Positions 23,576 to 31,006 of a stretch of DNA of 35,898 nt are shown piece after piece (within the stretch, counting starts at the first letter, position 1; the number at the start of each line of letters is the position of its first letter). The notes below the pieces were generated by a model. The model had not been told where the DNA came from. It did not search any database and was given only the letters and a program-made list of their open reading frames with translations. The stretch comes from Myxococcus llanfairpwllgwyngyllgogerychwyrndrobwllllantysiliogogogochensis (GTDB taxonomy: Bacteria > Myxococcota > Myxococcia > Myxococcales > Myxococcaceae): NCBI RefSeq assembly GCF_006636215.1, contig NZ_VIFM01000101.1:1-35898 (forward strand), given 5' to 3'. The position numbers were made by a program, and so were the translations under genes.

Positions 23576-23650
23576 GCGCGTCTTGCCCGTGGCCTGAAAG
23601 TGGCCTGGGCGGATGCGCGGTGTCGGAATGAAATTGTAGGCTTTGCGCCC

Positions 23651-23938
23651 ATGCACCTTGCAGAGAAATGGCTTTACGGGCTGGTTGGCGGCAGCGGGGC
23701 TTTGCTGCTCGTGTTCTTCCTCCGCGCGATCGAGCTTGAAAGTCGCGGCGTCAGTGGCGGCCCGGAGTGGGGGGTGTTTGCCTTCCCCGCGGCCTCGATG
23801 ATTCCCGCCTCCGGGCTGCTCTGGCTGTTCTTCGGGCACAAGCTGGAGAATCACAAGCTGTGGATCATCGTGTCCACGCCGCTCCTGTTCGTGCTCACGG
23901 TGGTGGCCGCGGGCGTTCTCGTGCCTGTCTCCTACTGA
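23651..23938 (+). CDS. Small three-helix membrane protein
   Basis: A 95-residue protein with three hydrophobic segments: GLVGGSGALLLVFFLRAI, AASMIPASGLLWLFFG and LWIIVSTPLLFVLTVVAAG. Start at 23651 is favoured because the longer frame begins inside the preceding intergenic DNA; the ribosome site is weak. It follows the PEGA kinase by 75 bases and converges with the MopE-like gene. No family recognised; inner-membrane location expected. Confidence 0.65.
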   Translation: MHLAEKWLYGLVGGSGALLLVFFLRAIELESRGVSGGPEWGVFAFPAASMIPASGLLWLFFGHKLENHKLWIIVSTPLLFVLTVVAAGVLVPVSY

Positions 23939-23985
23939 CCAGTCCGCGCCGAGCGCCCGGGCTCATTCACAACCCGGGGCCGCAC

Positions 23986-26124
23986 TCAAGGCCATGCGGG
24001 CCAGTGGAGGATGCGGCCACTGGTGCCCACGACCCAGAGGTCGTCGGGGCCGGTGCCCGTGATGTCATTGAGGCGGATGCCTCCCGTGGAATGGACCTGC
24101 TGCCAGGTCTGCCCATTGTAACGGTAGACGTGTCCGCTCTTGCAGGTCGCATAGGCGGACCCCGCGCCAAAGGCGATGACCGAGGTCAGGTCGTGCGTCG
24201 TGGGAAAGGACAGCCGGGTCCACTGACCCAGGTGCCACCGCAGGACGGTGCCTGTGTCTCCCACCGCGAAGGCCAGCCTGGCGTTCGCCACCCAGACACC
24301 CCGGAGCGTGTCGAGGTCGGGTGCGACGTCCTCGACGGCCTCGGTATCCCACTCGCCGGAACTTCGGTTGTAGCGATAGATACGCGCGTCCGTCGCGGGG
24401 CCTCCCACGATGAAGACGGTGTCCGCCGTCGCTCCATGCACGTCGTAGACATAGTGAAAGTTGTTGTTGATGGGGTTGTAGGTCGGTGTTCCGGTGCCGT
24501 TCCAGGTGAAGGCCGCGCCCTCGTCCGAGGCCAGGCTGTCGGTCGCTCCGTAGAGCGTGAGCACGTTGTTGTTCCGCACTCCCACCAGGCCGTGGACCCA
24601 CAGGTTGTCGTTCTGGACCTGGACGCAATTCGACGCCGAGGAGTCCTGGCGGGCCTTCCTCCCGTCGACGGAGCCGAGCCACGCGCGACCGGTGGTCGGG
24701 TCCGCCCAGACGCTGGTCCACGCGGCGTCCGTCATGCCGCAGCCAAAGTCGGAGAGGACCGTGAACGTCACCTGCCCGGGGGTCAGCCTTGCTCGAAAGT
24801 TCTCGTCGCCGCCCACCCAGACCCCGCCGCGAGTCCAGGAGGAGGCGGAGATCCATGTCTGGCTGGTGGAGGCCACCGTCTGCCCGGCCCAGGTGGGAGT
24901 GAGTCCTCCCGGGCACTGGGTCGGGCCTTCCTTCTGACCGTCGCAGTCGTTGTCCAGGTCGTCACACAGCTCCGGCGCGCCAGGATGGGTGAGGGGGTTC
25001 CCATCGTCGCAGTCGCCGGTGTTGCTGACGTAGTCGCCCGCGGGGTGCACGCAGGAGCGGATGGCTCCGGAGGTCTGGCCAGAGCCGTCGCCATCCTCGT
25101 CCAGGTACCAGGCCGGGACGGACTGCGTGGCCCCGCAGACGAGAGTGGTGCCACTTGTGTCGCATTGGAGTTGTCCCGTGCACTGCGTCGCAGAATCCGT
25201 GCACGTCGAGCCGAGCCCGGGGAAACCCTCGTCGAGGATTGCATCGCAGTCGTTGTCGACTCCGTCGCAGCGCTCCAGAGCGCCCGGATAGATGCTGGCG
25301 TTCGTGTCATCACAGTCATCCGGGGGGGCGGTGACGTAGCCGGCTGGCACCGCGTCACAGAAGGTCGTCGGGGTGACTCCCTTCTGTCCATGTCCATCTC
25401 GGTCCTGGTCCAGGTAGGCCAACCGCGCGGAGGGACTGTCGCAGGAGAGGCGTTGGTCCGTCACGTCGCAGCGGTAGACACCCTGGCACCCCGCGCTGAG
25501 CGTGCACTGACCTCCCAGGTTGAAGTGCGCCTCATCGTTGATTCCGTCGCAGTTGTCGTCCTGCGCGTTGCACCGCTCCGCCGCGCCGGGGTTGATGTCA
25601 CTCTGGTCATCCTGGCAATCCGTTCCGCCGTTGACGCGACTGACATAGCCATCCCGATCCGCGTCCTGGGCCTCGATGCGGAGCGTGGCGGGGACCCCCC
25701 TGTTGTTGGCCACCGTGACGCTCGCGAGGTTGATCCCCACCGCGACTCCCTCGCAGCTCTGCTCGAAGGCTCTTGCCTCCACTTCCACGGTGGGTCCCCA
25801 ACCTTTGGGTGGAGAGACGACGACTCGAAGATTGAAGCCGGGCCCTGCGCCGATCAGGACGTCCCTGAAGGTTTGTGAGACCTCCTTCCCGCTGCCCGCG
25901 TCCCGGGCACGGACGAGCACGCAGCGAGGGCTGAATTCCACGAGGGCTACCGTGAGGTGGATGCTTCGACATGCGGTGCCACCGCCGAGCACCGCATTGG
26001 CCGGTTGACCGTCGAAAGCGGTCTCGAGGTCAAGATGGCCGTCGCAGTCCGGATACAGCTCATCCAGGTCTGGCACTGTGCAGGCCGTGGCGAACAGCAG
26101 GCACAAGAGGGCAGGGCGCATCAT
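23986..26124 (-). CDS. MopE-like lipoprotein with three metal-binding repeats and a beta-propeller
   Basis: A 712-residue lipoprotein (FATAC, Cys15). Three Asp/Cys-rich units at about 153-198, 238-299 and 341-400 share the pattern DxDxDG...DCDDxxxxxxPGAxERCDGxDNDCDG, known from MopE-type proteins as a putative metal-binding motif. The C-terminal ~300 residues are a series of Trp/Gly-rich blades (GVWVGGDENF, VFIVGGP, DLWVVGTSGRILHW) like a seven-bladed propeller. It is likely surface-exposed. ATG at 26124 overlaps the stop of the gene at 26121-26993 (ATGA), so the pair is co-translated; a second ATG follows immediately. Ligand unknown. Confidence 0.85.
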   Translation of the reverse strand: MMRPALLCLLFATACTVPDLDELYPDCDGHLDLETAFDGQPANAVLGGGTACRSIHLTVALVEFSPRCVLVRARDAGSGKEVSQTFRDVLIGAGPGFNLRVVVSPPKGWGPTVEVEARAFEQSCEGVAVGINLASVTVANNRGVPATLRIEAQDADRDGYVSRVNGGTDCQDDQSDINPGAAERCNAQDDNCDGINDEAHFNLGGQCTLSAGCQGVYRCDVTDQRLSCDSPSARLAYLDQDRDGHGQKGVTPTTFCDAVPAGYVTAPPDDCDDTNASIYPGALERCDGVDNDCDAILDEGFPGLGSTCTDSATQCTGQLQCDTSGTTLVCGATQSVPAWYLDEDGDGSGQTSGAIRSCVHPAGDYVSNTGDCDDGNPLTHPGAPELCDDLDNDCDGQKEGPTQCPGGLTPTWAGQTVASTSQTWISASSWTRGGVWVGGDENFRARLTPGQVTFTVLSDFGCGMTDAAWTSVWADPTTGRAWLGSVDGRKARQDSSASNCVQVQNDNLWVHGLVGVRNNNVLTLYGATDSLASDEGAAFTWNGTGTPTYNPINNNFHYVYDVHGATADTVFIVGGPATDARIYRYNRSSGEWDTEAVEDVAPDLDTLRGVWVANARLAFAVGDTGTVLRWHLGQWTRLSFPTTHDLTSVIAFGAGSAYATCKSGHVYRYNGQTWQQVHSTGGIRLNDITGTGPDDLWVVGTSGRILHWPAWP

Positions 26125-26993
26125 GGATGCACCTCCTCGTTCTCGGGCTCGGAGCCGGTGAAGTAGGTGATGACCGCCCCCGCGACCGAGGTGACCGCGA
26201 CGCCGAACAGGACATTCGCGGCGAGTGCCTGTCCCCGGGCCGAGTCCAGATGCCCTCGCTGTGCGTCGACCTGCGTGGCCTCGCGGGCATTCTGGATGTT
26301 CCCCCGGGAGCGAAGTCCGAAGTAGCTCCCGACTCCGCCCGCCGCGAGCCCGGCCCCCGCGAGGACCATCGAGATGGGACGGAGCCTGGACAGCGCTCCG
26401 TTCGGAGGCGCCATTCGCAACTCCGCGGCCTCCTCCTCCGGGTGGACTGGAACCAGCGCGACCTCGGGGACTTCCTGGATGGGACGCTCCAGGTTGTCCG
26501 AGTGGGGCACCTTCGGCTCCGGCATGGCGGTGGCACCGGTGCTGCCCGCGTTCGGGGGCGCATTCCGCGCAAGGTCCCGCGACACTTCCCGGCGCACGTT
26601 CTCGAAGTCCCGTTGCACCTTGGGGGACACCTTCACGGGAAGCGACGCCAGGGGACGCAGCGTCAATCCCTGCCGGAAGGCGACGAGGGACTTCTGTCGC
26701 TGGCCGAGGTCCGCCAGCACCAGACCTTCATAGAGCAACGCGTCGGCTCGCTCATCCTCGGTCCTCGCCAGGGCCTTGGCATCCGAGAGCGCGAGCAATG
26801 CCTGTTCGTACGCCAGTTCCTCGTACAGTCGTGCCGCGTCACGCAGGCGCTCCTGAAAGGCATCAGGCGCTGTCGCAATCCGCGTCGCCCGCGAGACGAC
26901 CGGCTGCGCCGAGGCCGCTCCCGCGAGGGCCAGGGTGAGGCTCATCAATGGTGGGAGGACCCTGATGAATCTCTGGAATGCGGACTTATCCAT
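26121..26993 (-). CDS. TPR-like membrane-anchored protein paired with the MopE-like lipoprotein
   Basis: A 290-residue protein with an N-terminal signal or anchor (LPPLMSLTLALAGAASA). A helical repeat region (~35-110) follows with AARLYEELAYEQALLALSDA and ADALLYEGLVLADLGQRQ, typical of TPR units. After a Pro-rich stretch there are two hydrophobic helices near the C-terminus (VLAGAGLAAGGVGSYFG and LFGVAVTSVAGAVITYF). Starts at 26993 or 27011 are both possible; the latter has GGAA upstream. It overlaps the MopE-like gene. Myxobacteria have many such pairs in which a TPR protein precedes a repeat lipoprotein; their role is unknown. Confidence 0.75.
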   Translation of the reverse strand: MDKSAFQRFIRVLPPLMSLTLALAGAASAQPVVSRATRIATAPDAFQERLRDAARLYEELAYEQALLALSDAKALARTEDERADALLYEGLVLADLGQRQKSLVAFRQGLTLRPLASLPVKVSPKVQRDFENVRREVSRDLARNAPPNAGSTGATAMPEPKVPHSDNLERPIQEVPEVALVPVHPEEEAAELRMAPPNGALSRLRPISMVLAGAGLAAGGVGSYFGLRSRGNIQNAREATQVDAQRGHLDSARGQALAANVLFGVAVTSVAGAVITYFTGSEPENEEVHP

Positions 26994-27046
26994 GCATGGC
27001 CACGCTAGCATGACTTCCGGCGAGAGGGCCGGGTCGACGCAAGGCC

Positions 27047-28054
27047 TTACGAAGGCCGCGGGCGGGGTATTGCAGGCGCGTCTGTCGATGTGTCCGGATG
27101 CGCCGCGAGAAGCCCTGTCGCCAGGGCAATCATTCGGGTTCGCAGTGACGCGGGCTCCACCACCTCGAAGCCACCGCCCACCTCACAGAGCTGGCCCAGC
27201 GCGATGGCCTCCCGCTCGAAGTCCACGACGACAGTCTTTCGGCCGTCCGCCACCTGCCCTGAGTCGAACCGTGGCGCCTCCGTGGACGGACGAATCCGGC
27301 GCAAGGTCGCCTCCGCGTCCGCCGTCAGCCGCAGCGTCACCTCGTACCGCGCTCCCTTTTCCGCGAAGCGCGCGCACCACTCCCGCCAGAACGAGGGCAA
27401 ATCGAAGCGCGCGGGCCGCTCGAAGGACTCTCCCCGCTGCCGGACACCTTCGATGCGCGAGCCCCGGTACACACGCGGGCCCTTCTCCGTCCCGGCGACC
27501 AGGTACCAGCGGTCCGCCTTGAGCACGAGCGCATACGGGTCCACCGTGCGCCGGCTCTGCTTCCCATCGAAGTCCCGGTACGTCAGCGAAACCTTCCGGT
27601 TCTGCCACGCCGCCTCGCGCAGCACCTCCAGGTGGGGCACCGACTCCCGCTCCGTGAACCAGCCGGAGGCATCCACGTGCAGCCGCTGCCGTGCGTACTC
27701 CATCGCGGGCTGCTGCAACACGGGCAGCGCCGCCGCCAGCTTCACCAACCCGCTGCTCAGGGGCGCGGACAGGCCCAGGTCGCTCAGTCCCCCCGGTGTG
27801 GCGCTCATCGCCGCCAGCGCTTGCAGCTCCGTGCGCGTCAGCCCCGTGAGCTGCGTCTTCCACCCATCGAGCAGCGCGACGCCTCCCGCGGACCCGCGCG
27901 TCGCGTACACCGGCACGCCCGAAGCAGACAGCGCGTCGAGGTCCCGGTGGATGGTGCGCTCGGAGACCTGGAGTTCGCGCGCGAGCTCTCCCGCCGTCCG
28001 CTTCGGACGGGTCTGCAACAACATCATCAGGCTGACGAGTCGGTCGGCGCGCAT
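27047..28054 (-). CDS. WYL-domain (YafY-type) transcriptional regulator
   Basis: A 335-residue protein. The N-terminal helix-turn-helix of the DeoR/YafY type (TAGELARELQVSERTIHRDL) is followed by a wing (GVPVYATRGSAGGVAL), a linker and a WYL domain with the eponymous motif in ADRWYLVAGTE. WYL domains bind nucleic acid or small ligands and control the attached HTH. I place the start at 28054, where the family pattern begins; the frame is open upstream only because it runs through the divergent SDR gene. A perfect inverted repeat lies 33-56 bases upstream, and the divergent SDR is the likely target. Confidence 0.9.
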   Translation of the reverse strand: MRADRLVSLMMLLQTRPKRTAGELARELQVSERTIHRDLDALSASGVPVYATRGSAGGVALLDGWKTQLTGLTRTELQALAAMSATPGGLSDLGLSAPLSSGLVKLAAALPVLQQPAMEYARQRLHVDASGWFTERESVPHLEVLREAAWQNRKVSLTYRDFDGKQSRRTVDPYALVLKADRWYLVAGTEKGPRVYRGSRIEGVRQRGESFERPARFDLPSFWREWCARFAEKGARYEVTLRLTADAEATLRRIRPSTEAPRFDSGQVADGRKTVVVDFEREAIALGQLCEVGGGFEVVEPASLRTRMIALATGLLAAHPDTSTDAPAIPRPRPS

Positions 28055-28087
28055 GTCGGAAATCCCAGCGCGCACTGTACGCGGGCC

Positions 28088-28110
28088 ATCATGACAGGGG
28101 ATGTCATGAT
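28088..28110. promoter_or_regulatory. Perfect 9+9 bp inverted repeat, probable operator of the WYL regulator
   Basis: ATCATGACA and TGTCATGAT are exact complements separated by GGGGA, in the 124-bp gap between the divergent regulator and SDR genes. Arms and spacing suit a dimeric HTH protein. It is the only strong dyad in the gap. Confidence 0.7.
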
Positions 28111-28178
28111 TGCCTCCGTAAGGTGTTCCCATCACCGGCCATCCGCACCCCACCTCCGCCGGTCCGAGGAGAGACACC

Positions 28179-29138
28179 ATGAAGAAGCCGCTCGAAGGAC
28201 GCATCGCCCTGGTCGCGGGAGCCACGCGGGGCGCGGGCAGGGGCATCGCGACCCGGCTCGGCGAGGCCGGCGCCACCGTGTACTGCACGGGCCGCAGCGT
28301 GCGCGGCCGTCCCGCCTCTGGCTCCAAGCGCCCGGAGGTGCTCGAGGAGACCGCGGAGCAGGTCACCGCGCTGGGGGGCCACGGCATCGCCGTCCGATGC
28401 GACCACACCGTCACGGAGGAGGTCGCCGCCCTCTGCGCGCGCATCCAGAAGGAGCAGGGGCGGCTCGACATCCTGGTGAATGACATCTGGGGCTGCGACG
28501 CCATCTCCGAGCTCGGCGTTCCCTTCTGGAAGCAGTCTCCCGAGCACGCGCGCACCGTGTTGGAGCGCGCCGTGCTCACCCACATCCTCACCAGCCGCCA
28601 CGCTGTTCCGCTCATGCTCGGGCAGGAGCGGGGCCTCGTCGTCGAAATCACCGACGGCGACCACTTCGGCTACCGAGGCAGCGTCATCTACGACGTCGCG
28701 AAGATGAGCGTCATCCGGCTCGCGTTCGCCATGTCGCGAGATTTGCGTCGCACCCGCGTCACCGCGCTCGCCGTGACGCCCGGCTTCCTGCGCTCCGAGG
28801 AGATGCTGGAGGGCTTCGGCGTCACCGAGGCCACTTGGCGCGACGGCGCGAAAGTGGAGCCGGACTTCATCGCCTCCGAGTCACCGTCCTACGTCGGCCG
28901 CGCCGTCGCCGCGCTCGCCGCGGACCCGAACGTCGCCACCAAGGCCGGCACCGTCCACAGCTCCTGGGCCCTGGCCCGCGAGTACGGCTTCACCGACCTG
29001 GACGGCTCCCAGCCCCACTGGGACGAGTACTTCGAGCGCACCTACCGCACGCCCTACCGCGTCGCCGACGCCACCGCCTACTCGCCCTGGCACAACAGCC
29101 CCATCGAGATTGCCCGCCCCAACTGGCCCGTCGACTGA
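28179..29138 (+). CDS. Short-chain dehydrogenase/reductase, DHRS1-like subfamily
   Basis: A 319-residue SDR with GATRGAGRGIA (14-24) for NAD(P) binding and YDVAK (Tyr171, Lys175). The position 13 residues before Tyr, normally Ser, is Thr (ITDGDHFGYRG), and the NNAG motif reads VNDIWG. From memory these variants are shared by a known SDR subfamily with the ending FGVTEATWRDG...YGFTDLDGSQP, so the protein is probably active in its own way. The extra C-terminal 50 residues are typical of that subfamily. Start at 28179 has GAGGAGA. Divergent from a WYL regulator. Substrate unknown. Confidence 0.88.
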   Translation: MKKPLEGRIALVAGATRGAGRGIATRLGEAGATVYCTGRSVRGRPASGSKRPEVLEETAEQVTALGGHGIAVRCDHTVTEEVAALCARIQKEQGRLDILVNDIWGCDAISELGVPFWKQSPEHARTVLERAVLTHILTSRHAVPLMLGQERGLVVEITDGDHFGYRGSVIYDVAKMSVIRLAFAMSRDLRRTRVTALAVTPGFLRSEEMLEGFGVTEATWRDGAKVEPDFIASESPSYVGRAVAALAADPNVATKAGTVHSSWALAREYGFTDLDGSQPHWDEYFERTYRTPYRVADATAYSPWHNSPIEIARPNWPVD

Positions 29139-29202
29139 ATCCGTCCTTCCGCCCGCACCCGGGCCGGGCCCACCCAGGCCTACATGGTCTGAGAGTCCTG
29201 GG

Positions 29203-29219
29203 CCGCTCGCACCGAGCGG
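29203..29219 (+). terminator. Stem-loop between SDR and uppS
   Basis: CCGCTCG and CGAGCGG form a perfect 7-bp stem with a 3-base loop, 64 bases after the SDR stop. No U-tract. It separates the SDR from the rightward envelope gene run. Confidence 0.45.
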
Positions 29220-29303
29220 GCGACCGACCAGGGGCCTCGGGCGACGGTTGGGCCACGCGCTCGTGGACGTGGCCCCTCTGCGCCGGTAGGGTGCGCGGCT
29301 CGA

Positions 29304-30095
29304 ATGGAACGCCCCCTAGTGGTTTCCGCCCTCGAAAATCAGGTCAAGGCCCGGCCCGTGCCGCGCCACGTGGGCATCATCATGGATGGCAACGGTCGGT
29401 GGGCGGAGTCGCGGGGTCTGGACCGACTTGAGGGCCACCGCGAAGGGAGCTCCAGTGTGCGGGAGGTGACCCGCACCGCCCGCCGCGTGGGCATCCAGGC
29501 CCTGACCCTCTACGCCTTTTCCTCACAGAACTGGGCCCGCCCCGCGGAGGAGGTCGCCGGGCTGATGGACCTGCTGCGCGACTACCTGGAGCGCGAGCGG
29601 GCCGAAATCCTCGACAACGGCATCCGCCTGAACGCGGTGGGTGACGTGGGGCGCCTGCCCCGCTTCGTGCGGGAGCCGTTGGACCGGCTCATCGCCGACT
29701 CGGCGCACAACACCGGCATGGTGCTGTCGCTGGCGCTGTCCTACGGCGGCCGGGAGGAAATCCTCCACGCCGCCAGTCGGATGGCGGAGGCCATCTCCCG
29801 GGGCGAGCTGTTGGCGGGCCGGGTGGAAGAAGCCGACTTCGAGTCCTTCCTGTGGACGAACGGGCTGCCCCCGCTGGACCTGGTGGTGCGCACCAGCGGC
29901 GAGCAGCGCGTGTCCAACTTCCTGCTCTGGCAGATGGCGTACGCGGAACTGTGCTTCACCGACGCCCTCTGGCCGGACTTCCGCACCGATGAGTTTCTCC
30001 GCTGCGTGTCTCAGTACCAGCAGCGAGAGCGGCGCTTCGGTCTCACTTCCGCCCAAGTCAAGCGGGAGGACACCCCCCAGCGGGCCAAGGCGTGA
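29304..30095 (+). CDS. uppS: Isoprenyl transferase (undecaprenyl diphosphate synthase)
   Basis: A 263-residue cis-prenyltransferase with HVGIIMDGNGRWA (catalytic Asp28), GHREGSSSVREV, LTLYAFSSQNWARP, LNAVGDVGRLP and the closing motif DLVVRTSGEQRVSNFLLWQ. It condenses isopentenyl diphosphate onto farnesyl diphosphate to make the C55 carrier for peptidoglycan and O-antigen. The start at 29304 gives an N-terminus slightly longer than E. coli; a GTG at 29320 is out of frame. The stop overlaps the cdsA start, so the two are translated together, as in many bacteria. Confidence 0.96.
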   Translation: MERPLVVSALENQVKARPVPRHVGIIMDGNGRWAESRGLDRLEGHREGSSSVREVTRTARRVGIQALTLYAFSSQNWARPAEEVAGLMDLLRDYLERERAEILDNGIRLNAVGDVGRLPRFVREPLDRLIADSAHNTGMVLSLALSYGGREEILHAASRMAEAISRGELLAGRVEEADFESFLWTNGLPPLDLVVRTSGEQRVSNFLLWQMAYAELCFTDALWPDFRTDEFLRCVSQYQQRERRFGLTSAQVKREDTPQRAKA

Positions 30096-30922
30096 ACGAC
30101 AAGAACAAGAACCTCGTCGTGCGCATCGTGACGGCGCTGACGCTCCTGCCGCTCGTGGTGTTGCTGCTCTTCCTCGGCGGCGTGTGGAGCGCGGGCCTGT
30201 TGGGCCTCGCCGCCGCCGCGTGCGTGGGGGAGTACTATCTCATCGTCCAGAAGCGGCTGAACGCGGCCGCCTGGGTGGGCATGGCCTTCGCCGCGGTGAT
30301 GCCGTTCCTGCCGCTCAAGGACGCGGCGCGCACGGGCGAGACGGCCTTCTGGCTCACCATCGTCTTCGCGTTCTTCGCGTGGATCTTCCACCTGTTCAAG
30401 GGCCCGCTCGCGGAGGCCCCCACGCGCACGGCCCACCTGGTCAACGGCTTCCTGTACGGCGCCGTGGGCCTCACCGCCCTGTCCGCGCTGCGGCTGCTGC
30501 CGGACCATGGCCTGGCGTGGGTCATCTGCGCGCTGACGATTACGTGGGCCAACGACACCGCCGCGTACTTCTTCGGCCGCTTCCTGGGTCGCCACAAGCT
30601 GTACCCCGAGGTGAGCCCCAACAAGACGTGGGAGGGCTTCTTCGGCGGCATGCTCGGCTCGGTGGGCGGCATGTTCATCGCCCGGGGCTTCTTCTTCCCC
30701 GTGTTCACCGTGTGGGACTGCGTGCTGCTGGGCATCGCCGGCGGCCTGTTGGGTCCCGTGGGTGACTTGTGCGAGTCCATGCTGAAGCGCGCCTACGGGG
30801 TGAAGGACTCGGGTTTCCTCATCCCCGGGCACGGTGGGGTGCTGGACCGCATCGACGCTTTGCTCTTCAACGCCCCCCTGGTGTTCGTCTACGTGCAGTT
30901 CGTGCGCGGCCTGCTTCCGTAG
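30092..30922 (+). CDS. cdsA: Phosphatidate cytidylyltransferase
   Basis: A 276-residue integral membrane enzyme with about eight hydrophobic segments. The family signature S-x-x-K-R-x4-K-D-x-G-x4-P-G-H-G-G-x-x-D-R is present in SMLKRAYGVKDSGFL, followed by IPGHGGVLDRIDAL. It makes CDP-diacylglycerol from phosphatidic acid and CTP, the branch point of phospholipid synthesis. The GTG start lies in the uppS stop (GTGA). A second Asp pair for metal, TWANDTAAYFFGR, is also intact. In many proteobacteria dxr follows; here a hairpin and rseP follow instead. Confidence 0.95.
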   Translation: MNDKNKNLVVRIVTALTLLPLVVLLLFLGGVWSAGLLGLAAAACVGEYYLIVQKRLNAAAWVGMAFAAVMPFLPLKDAARTGETAFWLTIVFAFFAWIFHLFKGPLAEAPTRTAHLVNGFLYGAVGLTALSALRLLPDHGLAWVICALTITWANDTAAYFFGRFLGRHKLYPEVSPNKTWEGFFGGMLGSVGGMFIARGFFFPVFTVWDCVLLGIAGGLLGPVGDLCESMLKRAYGVKDSGFLIPGHGGVLDRIDALLFNAPLVFVYVQFVRGLLP

Positions 30923-30940
30923 AATCGTGAGATTTCGCTC

Positions 30941-30959
30941 GCCCGCCTGGCTGGCGGGC
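30941..30959 (+). other. Stem-loop between cdsA and rseP
   Basis: GCCCGCC and GGCGGGC pair perfectly around TGGCT, 18 bases after the cdsA stop. There is no U-tract, so it may be a weak terminator, an attenuator or an mRNA-stability element setting different levels of cdsA and rseP. Confidence 0.5.
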
Positions 30960-31006
30960 CCGGATGTGCGTTGTCCGTCCGGGGGCTCACGATTACTGTT
31001 GCCGCC

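Noticed and set aside
23767..25878. 703-codon plus-strand frame opposite the MopE-like gene
   Set aside because: The minus strand carries a signal peptide and repeat motifs; the plus translation has neither.
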